From: Bacteroidales bacterium
GTDB taxonomy: Bacteria > Bacteroidota > Bacteroidia > Bacteroidales > UBA932
Direction: 5' to 3'
DNA length: 64,000 nucleotides
Assembly: GCA_017471965.1 (NCBI GenBank)
Contig: JAFURF010000079.1
Coordinates: 29,295-93,294, forward strand
The notes under the pieces were generated by a model that did not search any database, had not been told where the DNA came from, and was given only the letters and a program-made list of their open reading frames with translations. Numbering within the stretch: the stretch's first letter is position 1; each line of letters starts with the position of its first letter. Both the position numbers and the translations under genes were made by a program. Shown here piece by piece: positions 19,020 through 27,657 of the stretch.

Positions 19020-20435
19020 ATGAACAGAATGCTTAATATGCTTTGTCTTCTCTGCATGGTGCTCCTCGGAGCCTGTGCAGAGAAAGCGGAGCCTCAGCAG
19101 AACGGTAATACAGGTACTGTCATTCCGAAGCCGGAAAAGCCAAAGATAAGAACCATCTATATCTCGCCTGGCGGTTCCGATTCGAATGCCGGCACATCCG
19201 TCCTTTTCCCGTATCAGACCTTTGATAAGGTGCTTCAGGAACTCAGACCGGGTGATGTGGTATACGTCATGCCCGGAACTTATGAGACCAAGGGAAAGCC
19301 TGTGCTTGAGATGACTAAGGTCCACTCGGGAACAGAAGATGAACCTATCACCATCAAGGCTTATGATGATATGGACAGACCTGTCTTTGTCGGTAAAGGA
19401 AAAGGGGTATGGAATACTGTAAAGATAAGTGCATCACATGTAGTCATCGACGGGCTGGAACTCAAGGGAATGAATGAGTCCATAGACTCGCTGGCGGCAT
19501 ATAAGTGTGCAGAGAACCACCACCTGGATCGTGGAGGAACTCATGACTGGTCTGCTACTGCAGAGTTCAATACCAACGCCATATCCGTAGATGGAGAATC
19601 CGGCAAATATACCGTGACCAATGTTACTGTCCGTAATTGTGTGGTCCATGACTTTCCCGGTGGAGGTTTAGGTGCGTCGAACTGTGACTATATCACATTT
19701 GAAAACAACCTCATCTACAACAACGCCTGGTACACCATGTATGCATGCAGCGGCATCAGTATCATCAATCCGGTGAACAGCGATGCACAGACCGGTCATA
19801 AACTTATAATACGTGGCAACAGATGTTTCAACAATATGACCAAGATTCCTTGGTACAGGTCTGATATTGAAGGCTTCTTCAAGTATTCGGATGGAAATGG
19901 AATCATCATTGACATCAATAACAAGACCTACGAAGGAGGTCCGTACAATGCACGTACTCTGGTTTACAACAACCTGTCTGTCGGCAACGGAGGGTCCGGA
20001 ATCCATGCATACAGTGCCGATCACGTGGATATAATCAATAATACAGCCTATTTCAACGGACGCAAGTACGCTGATGGCGAATATGCTGAAATATATGCAC
20101 ATGGTGACAACGACGTCAATATAGTGAATAACATCATGTATGCGCGTCCCGGAGGTCATTGCAACAAGGCTGGCAAAGCGGATTCAATCATATACGAAAA
20201 CAACCTCTGCTACAACGGTAAGGTATTCAGCGATCCTCAGTGGTTCATGAACGGAAAGACTGCTGATCCTCTCTTTGTAAATCCTTCCCTTGACTTCATG
20301 AGGGCTGATTTCCATCTTAAGGCAGGAACTCCTGCTATTGGCATGGGCGTAAGCAAACCTTATATGCCTTCGGTTGACATAGAAGGAAATCCAAGAGGTG
20401 TGAATATGGTTGTAGGAGCATATTCTCTTAACTGA
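19020..20435 (+). CDS. Right-handed beta-helix lipoprotein, possible polysaccharide lyase
   Basis: 471 aa. Lipoprotein signal (CMVLLGACAEK). The mature N-terminus has the DUF1565-like YISPGGSDSNAGT...FPYQTFDKVLQELRPGDVVYV seen at the front of beta-helix carbohydrate enzymes. The rest consists of beta-helix coils rich in N and G (VIDGLELKGM, YITFENNLIYNN, IIRGNRCFNN, VDIINNTAYFNG, VNIVNNIMYAR) and closes with a pro-peptide-like AGTPAIGMG and NMVVGAYSLN. PL1, PL6, PL9, PL31 and GH28 enzymes share this fold; no family-specific catalytic triad could be assigned. It is paralogous to the next gene in layout and in the NNAWYxMYA and GGSGIH segments. Confidence 0.75.
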   Translation: MNRMLNMLCLLCMVLLGACAEKAEPQQNGNTGTVIPKPEKPKIRTIYISPGGSDSNAGTSVLFPYQTFDKVLQELRPGDVVYVMPGTYETKGKPVLEMTKVHSGTEDEPITIKAYDDMDRPVFVGKGKGVWNTVKISASHVVIDGLELKGMNESIDSLAAYKCAENHHLDRGGTHDWSATAEFNTNAISVDGESGKYTVTNVTVRNCVVHDFPGGGLGASNCDYITFENNLIYNNAWYTMYACSGISIINPVNSDAQTGHKLIIRGNRCFNNMTKIPWYRSDIEGFFKYSDGNGIIIDINNKTYEGGPYNARTLVYNNLSVGNGGSGIHAYSADHVDIINNTAYFNGRKYADGEYAEIYAHGDNDVNIVNNIMYARPGGHCNKAGKADSIIYENNLCYNGKVFSDPQWFMNGKTADPLFVNPSLDFMRADFHLKAGTPAIGMGVSKPYMPSVDIEGNPRGVNMVVGAYSLN

Positions 20436-20443
20436 TTATTGAC

Positions 20444-21763
20444 ATGAATTTCAGAAATATCATATTATCAGTGCTTTCTGTCTGCTTCTTCTGCATTTCT
20501 GCAGGAGCGACACAGTGGTATGTCATCCAGGAGACCGGTAGCGACAGCAACTCGGGACTCTCGGAAAAGGAGGCATTCCGTACATTGCAGAAGGCGGCAG
20601 ACATGGTGGAGCCGGGAGATATCGTCTACATCGGCAACGGGGTCTACACTTCGGCAGATGCCAGAGGTGAGGCTGTCCTTGAAATCCACCGCTCTGGTAC
20701 TCCTGATGCATGGATCACATGGACCGCACTCAAGGGACATACCCACCAGATCCGTCCTTCGGGATGGAGCGGCATCCTGATTCTCGCCGACTATCAGGTA
20801 CTTGATGGTCTCACTGTAATCGGAAACAATGATTCCATAGCATTGAAGCATGCGATAGCGGACTTGAAGAACACAACTCCGAATCCATACTTCAATACGA
20901 ACGGTATCTTCGTTGACGGTCGCAAGAAGCCTGTCGGTGAAAAGCCTCATCACACTGTGATAAGGAACTGTACGGTCTGCAAATGTGCAGGCGGCGGCAT
21001 TACAGGTATAGAGATGGACTATTTTACAGTCGAGAACTGCAAGGTCTACAACAATGCCTGGTATATGCGCTACGCCGGTTCCGGAATCACCACCCTCAAC
21101 AACTGGGCTTTCGATTATGAGCCGGGATACCATGTCATCATCCGCAACAACCTTGTGTGGAACAACAGGTGCATGGTCTCATGGGAGAAGATCGGCAAAC
21201 TCAGTGACGGTAACGGAATCCTCCTTGATGTTACAAACCCGAGGACTCCGAACCTGACCAACCCTGAGGGAGATGCGGTAGTTCAGACTGAGAAGAAGGA
21301 AAAGAAGCCTGTTGTCAATCCAGACAATCCGACAAGACCGGAGTGGCCTAACAGGGCGCTCATAGAGAACAATGTAAGTGTATATAACGGCGGCTCAGGC
21401 ATCCATGTATTCAGGACAAGCCATGTGGACATCATCAACAACACCACTTATTGGAACGGCTCGTCGGTAGACTACGAAGAACTTTTCCCTAATACTTCTA
21501 CGGATATCGTGATAAAGAACAACATCATGGTTCCTCGCCCGGGCGGAAGGGTCACTTCAAACAACCGCAACTCGGATATCGTTTGGGACGGCAATGTCTA
21601 TCCGGTAGATCAGAACGTGATCAGAGGAGAAAACGACATCGTTGCCATGCCTGAGTTCGTCGATCCGTATATCGATCTCGAGAAGGCTGACTTCCGTCTC
21701 AGGAAGGGAAGTGCCCTCAAGGGTAAAGGTGCTGATCTCAGCAAGATAAAGAAGATAAAGTAA
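20444..21763 (+). CDS. Right-handed beta-helix secreted protein, paralogue of the preceding gene
   Basis: 439 aa with a non-lipid signal peptide (residues about 1-21, ...ISAGATQ), so likely periplasmic, while the preceding paralogue is surface-anchored. Same order of segments: VIQETGSDSNSGL...AFRTLQKAADMVEPGDIVYIG, then VLDGLTVIGNNDS, FTVENCKVYNNAWYMRYAGSGI, SDGNGILLDVTNP, VYNGGSGIHVFRTSHVDIINN and IVIKNNIMVPRPGG. A Lys/Pro-rich insert of about 30 residues (around KKEKKPVVNPDNPTRPEWP) interrupts the coils. Fold is clear, activity is not: a lyase or a glycan-binding helix are both possible. It lies 8 bp downstream of its paralogue. Confidence 0.72.
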   Translation: MNFRNIILSVLSVCFFCISAGATQWYVIQETGSDSNSGLSEKEAFRTLQKAADMVEPGDIVYIGNGVYTSADARGEAVLEIHRSGTPDAWITWTALKGHTHQIRPSGWSGILILADYQVLDGLTVIGNNDSIALKHAIADLKNTTPNPYFNTNGIFVDGRKKPVGEKPHHTVIRNCTVCKCAGGGITGIEMDYFTVENCKVYNNAWYMRYAGSGITTLNNWAFDYEPGYHVIIRNNLVWNNRCMVSWEKIGKLSDGNGILLDVTNPRTPNLTNPEGDAVVQTEKKEKKPVVNPDNPTRPEWPNRALIENNVSVYNGGSGIHVFRTSHVDIINNTTYWNGSSVDYEELFPNTSTDIVIKNNIMVPRPGGRVTSNNRNSDIVWDGNVYPVDQNVIRGENDIVAMPEFVDPYIDLEKADFRLRKGSALKGKGADLSKIKKIK

Positions 21764-21781
21764 TACTAAAATAATGACATT

Positions 21782-23539
21782 ATGACAAAAACAATTTTCA
21801 GTGCAGTTTCAAAGATGGCAATGGCCCTCTGCTGCGCAGTCGCACTTTTCGCTTCCTGTCAGGAAGAAGTGGCATCTCCGGTGGCTTCAGTGACACTGGA
21901 CGAAACTTCGCTTGTGCTCTTTACAGGACAGACCCACAATTTTGTAGCAACCGTCCTCCCGGACGATGCACTTGACAAGTCTGTGACATGGGCTTCTGCT
22001 GATCCTACAGTAGCGTCAATCACAGAAAACGGAGAACTCAAGGCTCTCAAGACTGGTGAGACAACAGTGACAGTGACTACAACAGATGGTGGACTCACTG
22101 CAGAATGTGCTGTCGAGGTCCTCACTCCTATGGTACCTGTACAGTCTGTTTCACTTGACGTGACAGAACTTACAGTCATGCTCCAGACTTCAGCACAACT
22201 CAAGGCTACTGTCCTTCCTGCTGACGCTACTGTGAAGGAGGTTGTATGGACTTCATCAGATCCTGATATCGCAGAAGTTACCATCGACGGACAGATCGTT
22301 CCTAAGACCCTCGGCCAGACAGTCATCACTGCTACTACAGCACAGGGTGGCAAGGCTGCAACTTGCGTTGTCACTGTGGATGCTGTCAAGTTCATCGTTT
22401 CATTCGAGACAAACGGCGGTACAGCCGTTGCTGACCAGGTTGTCGTTCTCGGTGAGAAGGTCAAGGCTGTTGAGACAAGCAAGGCATTCGAGGGAGGTCT
22501 TCCTGCCGGACTTTATCAGGGCGTCCAGGATCCTGATCAGGCAGCATCTGTATTCGACGGATGGTATACTGATGCAGAGTTTACCAACGCATATGATTTC
22601 GCAACTCCTGTTACAGAGAACCTCACTCTCCATGCCAAGTGGATCGATCCTGTTTCAGTAGACCTCGCTACCGTTTCCGGTGCAGATGTCCTGGCAAAGG
22701 TTCAGAACTTCATGAATGCTCTCACAGAAGAGGTTAAGTACACTTGGATCGTCGATGCAGACTATCAGGTATCTGCCGATGCAGCAAACCAGTCTACAGT
22801 ATACTGGTGCAAGACTCCTGGCGAACTCTATATCGTAGGTAAGGGTAAGGAAATCACCTTCTCTGCAAAAGATAAGAATGTCAGAATGTTCCAGGTTCAG
22901 AAGGGACACATCTATCTTGGCAAGAATGTCAGCATGACTGTATCAGGTGAGTTCAATGTTGCTCCAGTCATTCTCGAGGGTGGTAGCATGACTCTCCTTC
23001 CAGGTTCTAAGATCAAGAATTCTGATGTGACCTCTATTAAGGGCGGTCCTTGGCCAGAATCTGCAAGAACAATAGTATATGTAAACAATGCTGCCAGCGT
23101 ATTTACAATTGCAGGTGGTGAAATTGTAAACAACAAGATTCATCAGACTCACACCGACTATATGTGTGCTCCAGTTTGTGCAAACAATGGTAAGATCATC
23201 ATGACCGCAGGTAAGGTGTCTGGTAATCAGGCAAGTGCTGATGTCAACGGTATCGCCCTCTGCGGTGGTCTGTATTGTCCAGATGGAAAGGAAATCACCA
23301 AGACAGGTGGTGTGATTGAGAAGAATACTGCTGCATTTACCGAGGCTGCCGGTTCAGATCCTAAGACCATCGGTCACGTAGGACAGCAGGTTGTCTTCAG
23401 GGCTGCTTCACAGTATTGGGCAGGTACAGATCCTTATAAGGGTGCATTCCACATCGATCAGGATCTTGCTGAAGATGAGAACTTCTCGACTACTGACCTT
23501 TCTAACGAACTTTGGGTGAAGTTCACTTACAAGGATTAA
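21782..23539 (+). CDS. Surface lipoprotein: two BIG2 domains, Listeria-Bacteroides repeat, C-terminal beta-helix-like domain
   Basis: 585 aa. Lipobox LFASC at about residue 26. Two Ig-like BIG2 domains follow (SVTLDETSLVLFTGQ...VTWASADPTVASITENGEL and SVSLDVTELTVMLQT...VVWTSSDPDIAEV), then one InlB B / Listeria-Bacteroides repeat (VSFETNGGTAVADQVV ... FDGWYTDAEFTNAYDF ... LTLHAKW). Residues about 300-585 form a domain shared with the genes at 23612 and 25759: IYLGKNVSMTVSG, SMTLLPGSKI, VYVNNAASVFTIAGGEIVNN, TKTGGVIEKNTA. Its GG-x-I-x-N repeats suggest a beta-helix adhesin or glycan-binding surface. Position after SusCD and DUF1735 suggests a surface glycan-binding protein. No enzymatic motif was recognised. 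Confidence 0.75.
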   Translation: MTKTIFSAVSKMAMALCCAVALFASCQEEVASPVASVTLDETSLVLFTGQTHNFVATVLPDDALDKSVTWASADPTVASITENGELKALKTGETTVTVTTTDGGLTAECAVEVLTPMVPVQSVSLDVTELTVMLQTSAQLKATVLPADATVKEVVWTSSDPDIAEVTIDGQIVPKTLGQTVITATTAQGGKAATCVVTVDAVKFIVSFETNGGTAVADQVVVLGEKVKAVETSKAFEGGLPAGLYQGVQDPDQAASVFDGWYTDAEFTNAYDFATPVTENLTLHAKWIDPVSVDLATVSGADVLAKVQNFMNALTEEVKYTWIVDADYQVSADAANQSTVYWCKTPGELYIVGKGKEITFSAKDKNVRMFQVQKGHIYLGKNVSMTVSGEFNVAPVILEGGSMTLLPGSKIKNSDVTSIKGGPWPESARTIVYVNNAASVFTIAGGEIVNNKIHQTHTDYMCAPVCANNGKIIMTAGKVSGNQASADVNGIALCGGLYCPDGKEITKTGGVIEKNTAAFTEAAGSDPKTIGHVGQQVVFRAASQYWAGTDPYKGAFHIDQDLAEDENFSTTDLSNELWVKFTYKD

Positions 23540-23549
23540 TTTCTTTATC

Positions 23550-23587
23550 TCTACCGGACGGAGTTCGGAAGGACACCGTCCGGTAGA
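23550..23587 (+). terminator. Intra-operon hairpin, likely attenuating terminator
   Basis: A perfect 12-bp stem (TCTACCGGACGG at 23550-23561 with its complement at 23576-23587) and a 14-base loop, followed by the weak T-rich run ATTTTATTATTT. It lies between two genes of the same strand, and no new -7 box is seen in the 25 bp before the next start. It probably reduces, rather than stops, transcription of the genes downstream, or protects the 3' end of the upstream mRNA segment. Confidence 0.75.
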
Positions 23588-23611
23588 TTTTATTATTTAA
23601 AAACGCATATC

Positions 23612-25564
23612 GTGAAACGCCTTTTTATTCAGGGACTTGTCATCGCATTAGCAATGATGTCCCTCTCCTGCGCTAAAGATAATGATAGTGAGGGTACTGA
23701 ATCGGGAAAGGAGCAGACCCGTACCGCAACCTTCACTGCCACCAATGATGTCGCCGATCCTGCCTTCATATGGAAGGTCGGGGATGAAGTCGCCCTTCAT
23801 TTCGGTCTTTCCTCAGATGCTGATGCCTCGAAACTGAAGAAATTCGAGGTGAAGAGTGCAGGCTCTGACGGAAGTGCGGAGATTACAGGTCTTGAAGTTG
23901 TCGGACAGCCCGCATATTTCGCCTCATATCCTTATGATGAAGCGAACTTTGTCAACTCAAAGGGTGTGATGCGTCTGTCTTTCAATTCCGACCAGAAGGC
24001 TTCTGCTCCTGATCTATTGAACAAATCGTATTGTCCTATGGCAGCGGAACTTGCAGACGGCACTTATGACTTCAGGGCTATAGGAGGTTTTGCCGGATTT
24101 ACCCTCTCTCAGGATAATGTCACTAAGGTGACCCTGACGGCAAATGATTCCGGCACAGTCGGTGGTGTCTATAACGTTTCTTTTGATGCTGAAGGTGAGT
24201 TGTCCGCTGAACTTTCACAGACTGTTGCCACTGTCAGTCTGACTCCGTCTTCATCATCTGCATTTGCTGCGGGTAAATATTATATTGCCCTGCCGGCAAG
24301 AGAATATAAAGGAGGAATGACCGTCAGCCTGACCCTGACCGACGGTTCTGAAAGAGTGAGCGAACTTCCGATGAATCTCAGCATCGTCCGCTCAAGGGTC
24401 ACAGATCTCGGAACATTCAGTTCGATAATGATCAAGTCATATACAGTGACCTTCAATACGAACTGTGCAGAGAAGATAGATCCGGTAACCGTAGCAGAAG
24501 GCGAGACTGTTACCCGTCCTGCAGATCCTGTCAGCACAGGCGGTATTACTGCAGGTCTTTATGAAGGAGTAGTAGATCCTGACGCTGAAACAGGTTCTGC
24601 CACTTTCGCAGGATGGTATACCGATCCTGACTTCAACAATCCATATGATGTCAGCACTCCTGTCACCTCGGATCTTACCCTCTATGCGAAGTGGGACGGA
24701 ACTGCGGTTGCCCCAGTGGATGTTTCGACTGGCATGGTAACGGACAAGGGTCTGCTCTGTCAGGCAATGTCATGGATCAATGCCCAAAAATTCACTGAAA
24801 AGAAGACATTTACCTATGTAGTGACTGCCGATGACAAATGGCAGAATCAGGTGGCCTTGAGCAATCCTGATGTAGACTTCTATCTTGTAGGCCAGTCTCA
24901 GCCAAGAGTCCTCTCTCAGGATTACAGACAGGGCAGCAAACTCATCTATTGCCAGGCAGGTCACATATATCTCGGAAAGAACATCACCATCTCCGGAAAC
25001 TACGGAGGAACAGACTCGGCACCTGTATATGTTCATAACTATAAGATTGACGGAACCGAATATTCCGGTAACATTACCATGCTATCGGGTTCAAGGATTG
25101 CCGATTGTACAAATGACTGGAGAGGTGCTGTATATGTAAATGACGGAAACGGAAGTTTTACCCTTGACGGCGGCGAAATCGTAGGAAACACAATCACATG
25201 CGGTGCGGTCTCTTGGGCTGGTGCCATAGCCTTGAACTGGGGTAAAGTCTATATCAAATCAGGAAAAATAGCAGATAACACTGTAGTCAGCACAGAGGCC
25301 AATGTCTCCATCGGAGGCGGAATCAGTGTCTTGTCGCGTACACAGGTAGTTAAGACTGGCGGTGTAATCGAAAACAATAAAGCATCGTATGATGGCGTGA
25401 ACGGCATATATAAGGGACAGCAGGTCTGCCTCACTACCATTTCTGGTGGCCAGATCAGCAATCCATATGCTATCAACGATAATGTTCCGGAGTCAACATC
25501 CTTCGATACCAAGAATGTGGAAAGCGAAGGCTCGGTAGTGGCTCCTTGGGTGAAGATAAACTGA
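23612..25564 (+). CDS. Surface lipoprotein: fimbrillin-like domain, Listeria-Bacteroides repeat, shared C-terminal domain; GTG start
   Basis: 650 aa from GTG; this start gives an intact lipoprotein signal (lipobox MMSLSC). Residues about 30-270 resemble fimbrillin-family N-terminal sandwiches (ATFTATNDVADPAFIWKVGDEVALHF ... AYFASYPYDEANFV ... YYIALPAREYKGGM). One InlB B-type repeat follows (YTVTFNTNCAEKIDPVTVAEGE ... FAGWYTDPDFNNPYDV ... LTLYAKW). The C-terminal 250 residues share the coil motifs of the neighbours (IYLGKNITISGNYGG, ITMLSGSRI, FTLDGGEIVGN, VVKTGGVIENN). Likely a surface glycan-binding protein. It is the first gene after the internal hairpin, so its level may differ from that of the genes before it. 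Confidence 0.72.
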   Translation: MKRLFIQGLVIALAMMSLSCAKDNDSEGTESGKEQTRTATFTATNDVADPAFIWKVGDEVALHFGLSSDADASKLKKFEVKSAGSDGSAEITGLEVVGQPAYFASYPYDEANFVNSKGVMRLSFNSDQKASAPDLLNKSYCPMAAELADGTYDFRAIGGFAGFTLSQDNVTKVTLTANDSGTVGGVYNVSFDAEGELSAELSQTVATVSLTPSSSSAFAAGKYYIALPAREYKGGMTVSLTLTDGSERVSELPMNLSIVRSRVTDLGTFSSIMIKSYTVTFNTNCAEKIDPVTVAEGETVTRPADPVSTGGITAGLYEGVVDPDAETGSATFAGWYTDPDFNNPYDVSTPVTSDLTLYAKWDGTAVAPVDVSTGMVTDKGLLCQAMSWINAQKFTEKKTFTYVVTADDKWQNQVALSNPDVDFYLVGQSQPRVLSQDYRQGSKLIYCQAGHIYLGKNITISGNYGGTDSAPVYVHNYKIDGTEYSGNITMLSGSRIADCTNDWRGAVYVNDGNGSFTLDGGEIVGNTITCGAVSWAGAIALNWGKVYIKSGKIADNTVVSTEANVSIGGGISVLSRTQVVKTGGVIENNKASYDGVNGIYKGQQVCLTTISGGQISNPYAINDNVPESTSFDTKNVESEGSVVAPWVKIN

Positions 25565-25585
25565 TAACCATTAATATTTTATTTT

Positions 25586-25762
25586 ATGAATCATTTGAAA
25601 ACCAACTACGTTTCGCCGGAGTGCGAAACATATGTACTTGCTGCAGAGGGAGTTCTGTGTGCAAGTGGTGAGATGTGGTATGAGCAGGGGGGCGCGGAAG
25701 TTTTGACTATGGCGTCGATGATAACGATGATTTCGGATGGTAACTGGAGGGCAAGGTCATGA
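25586..25762 (+). CDS. Small Bacteroidales protein with an apparent frameshift at a G6 run
   Basis: As read, 58 codons. The first 36 codons match the small (50-60 aa) proteins common in Bacteroidales: a start like MNHLKTNYVSPECETYVL, then EGVLCASG. After the G6 run (25687-25692) the reading frame as sequenced gives an uncharacteristic tail (EVLTMASMITMISDGNWRARS), whereas the -1 frame gives RGSFDYGVDDNDDFGW and a stop at 25741-25743, which is the acidic, aromatic-ending tail usual for such proteins. The intact product would be 52 aa. No signal peptide; function unknown. It sits between two related lipoprotein genes, and the zero-frame stop overlaps the next start (ATGA). Confidence 0.65.
   Translation: MNHLKTNYVSPECETYVLAAEGVLCASGEMWYEQGGAEVLTMASMITMISDGNWRARS
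25687..25693 (+). promoter_or_regulatory. Possible slippery heptamer G_GGG_GGC in the small gene
   Basis: Six G followed by C, placed in the zero frame as G GGG GGC, which fits the X XXY YYZ form of a -1 slippery site. A -1 shift here restores the family-type tail of the small protein. A homopolymer length change (phase variation, mutation or read error) would have the same effect. No strong stem-loop was identified just downstream, which weakens programmed frameshifting. Confidence 0.4.
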
Positions 25763-27633
25763 AGAAGATTTTTTATTTTATCGCGGCTCTTGTACTTGTA
25801 TCAGCCGTTTCATGCGTTAAGGAAGAGGCTCCTGTTGCCCCTTCAACCGAATCTATGACTGTCACTCTCGGGTTCGATGGTGGCACTAAGGCAACACTTT
25901 CAGATAAATGGGGAATCACATGGCAGACCGGTCTCACACTTACATGGGACGGTGGTTCGCATGAGATAGTTGCTGCTGACATTGACAAGGAAACAAATAC
26001 AGTTTCTTTCGTAGCAGAGGGACTTGAGGCAGGAGAAGAGATCATTTCATATGCTCCTGTCTTTGCAAGTTACACTCAGAATGCTCCGGGAAGCACCAAC
26101 TGGACAAACCTCTTCCTCAAGGGAACCGCTGCTGTCGATGGCGAAGTGACCACAATGCAGATAGCGGGCTCCATCCTCCGTTTTCTTCCATATGCAAATG
26201 ATGAGGCAGCAAAGGCTGAGAGCGTGAAGAGTGTAACTATTGAAGGTCTTGACAAGGATTATACTGTTACATTGAAAGACGAATTTGAATTGTCTTTGGC
26301 AGAAATTACATCTAAAGCAGAGTCAAAGAGTATCTTTCTTCCTCTTGCTGCAGCGGAATACAACAGTTTCAAAGTGACTGTAAACACTCTTGCCGGAAAC
26401 AAGTATGTCTTCAATTCCGGAGCAGGAAAGAAACTTGTTCTTAACGAGAATGAAGTGGTGAACATGTCGCTTCCTTTGTCAGAAGCCCATAAGGACAATT
26501 CTGTGGTAGTGACATTCAATACCAATGGCGGAACAGCAGTTTCTCCAGTAACCATCAACAAGGGAGAGAAGGTGGGCAAACCTGCTGATCCTGAAAAGAC
26601 AGGTGCTCTTCCTGAAGGTCTTTATGCAGGCAAGGTCGATCCTTCGGATGCCACATTGACTTTCGACGGATGGTATGCTGATGAAGGTCTGACTGATGAA
26701 TATGATTTCAATACAACGGTTTCATCAGACATTACCCTGTATGCAAAGTGGGATGCAGGAAGCATTGATGTCAGCGGGCAGGATGGAAGCAGACTTGTAA
26801 ACAAGGCTTTCAATTACCTGAATTCTCTGAGTGCCCCTGGTACAAAGACTTCATATACATGTGTGGTCACTACATCTTGTACGTGGGAAAATCAACTTAC
26901 ATTGAATAAGACCAATATCGATCTCTATCTCGTAGGTGGAAATCAAGAAGTAAAACTTGGCCATAGCAGTTGGGATCAGACCATGCTCAAGTGTTCTGCA
27001 GGACATCTGTATGTCGGAAACAACATTACTATCACAGGAGTCTCTGCTACCCAAGTTGCCGTTGTTGCAGAAGGTGGTGATATAACTATGTCGGCTGGTT
27101 CAAAGGTCGATTGGGATGTCAAGGCTATAGGAGATACCAAGGCAAAAGCAAGAGCATTGCTATATGTCAATCATGCAAACAGTACAATTACGGTAGACGG
27201 ATGTCAGATAGTAGGAAATACGATCAAGATTGATGATGCCGGCGAATATATGGCTGCTACTGTTGCTGTGAATAAAGGACATTTTGTGATGAAGTCAGGA
27301 CGTATATCAGGTAACAATGTCACATCCGATACAGGTGGAATCTCACTCTGTGGTGGCATATATTCACCTGATGCCGGAGATATCACAAAGACAGGAGGTG
27401 TCATTGAAAATAATACGGCTGAATTTACTCAGACCGCTGTTGCTTCAAGTAAGGAAGTCCGTCATATCGGACAGCAGGTTCTTTTCCGGGCGGCAAGTCA
27501 ATATGGGAGCGAAGATGGTACACCTGGATATAAAGGTGCCTATAAGATAGATGCCAACCTGTCAGAAAGTGATAACTTTGCAGCAGATGACCTCTCAGGC
27601 GCATTCTGGATAAGACTTGATTATAAGGGCTGA
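25759..27633 (+). CDS. Surface lipoprotein: fimbrillin-like domain, Listeria-Bacteroides repeat, shared C-terminal domain
   Basis: 624 aa. Lipobox VSAVSC at residue about 19. Residues about 30-245 form a fimbrillin-like sandwich (MTVTLGFDGGTKATLSDKWGI, WQTGLTLTWDGG, LEAGEEIISYAPVFASY, IAGSILRFLPYAND), very like the front of the gene at 27658. An InlB B-type repeat follows (VVTFNTNGGTAVSPVTI ... FDGWYADEGLTDEYDF ... ITLYAKW). The C-terminal domain parallels the gene at 21782 closely (LYVGNNITITGV, ITMSAGSKVDWD, LYVNHANSTITVDGCQIVGN, ITKTGGVIENNTA, RHIGQQVLFRAASQYG). Probably a surface glycan-binding protein; no catalytic motif recognised. Confidence 0.73.
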   Translation: MKKIFYFIAALVLVSAVSCVKEEAPVAPSTESMTVTLGFDGGTKATLSDKWGITWQTGLTLTWDGGSHEIVAADIDKETNTVSFVAEGLEAGEEIISYAPVFASYTQNAPGSTNWTNLFLKGTAAVDGEVTTMQIAGSILRFLPYANDEAAKAESVKSVTIEGLDKDYTVTLKDEFELSLAEITSKAESKSIFLPLAAAEYNSFKVTVNTLAGNKYVFNSGAGKKLVLNENEVVNMSLPLSEAHKDNSVVVTFNTNGGTAVSPVTINKGEKVGKPADPEKTGALPEGLYAGKVDPSDATLTFDGWYADEGLTDEYDFNTTVSSDITLYAKWDAGSIDVSGQDGSRLVNKAFNYLNSLSAPGTKTSYTCVVTTSCTWENQLTLNKTNIDLYLVGGNQEVKLGHSSWDQTMLKCSAGHLYVGNNITITGVSATQVAVVAEGGDITMSAGSKVDWDVKAIGDTKAKARALLYVNHANSTITVDGCQIVGNTIKIDDAGEYMAATVAVNKGHFVMKSGRISGNNVTSDTGGISLCGGIYSPDAGDITKTGGVIENNTAEFTQTAVASSKEVRHIGQQVLFRAASQYGSEDGTPGYKGAYKIDANLSESDNFAADDLSGAFWIRLDYKG

Positions 27634-27657
27634 TGATTTAATGACTTTTGGCTGAAT

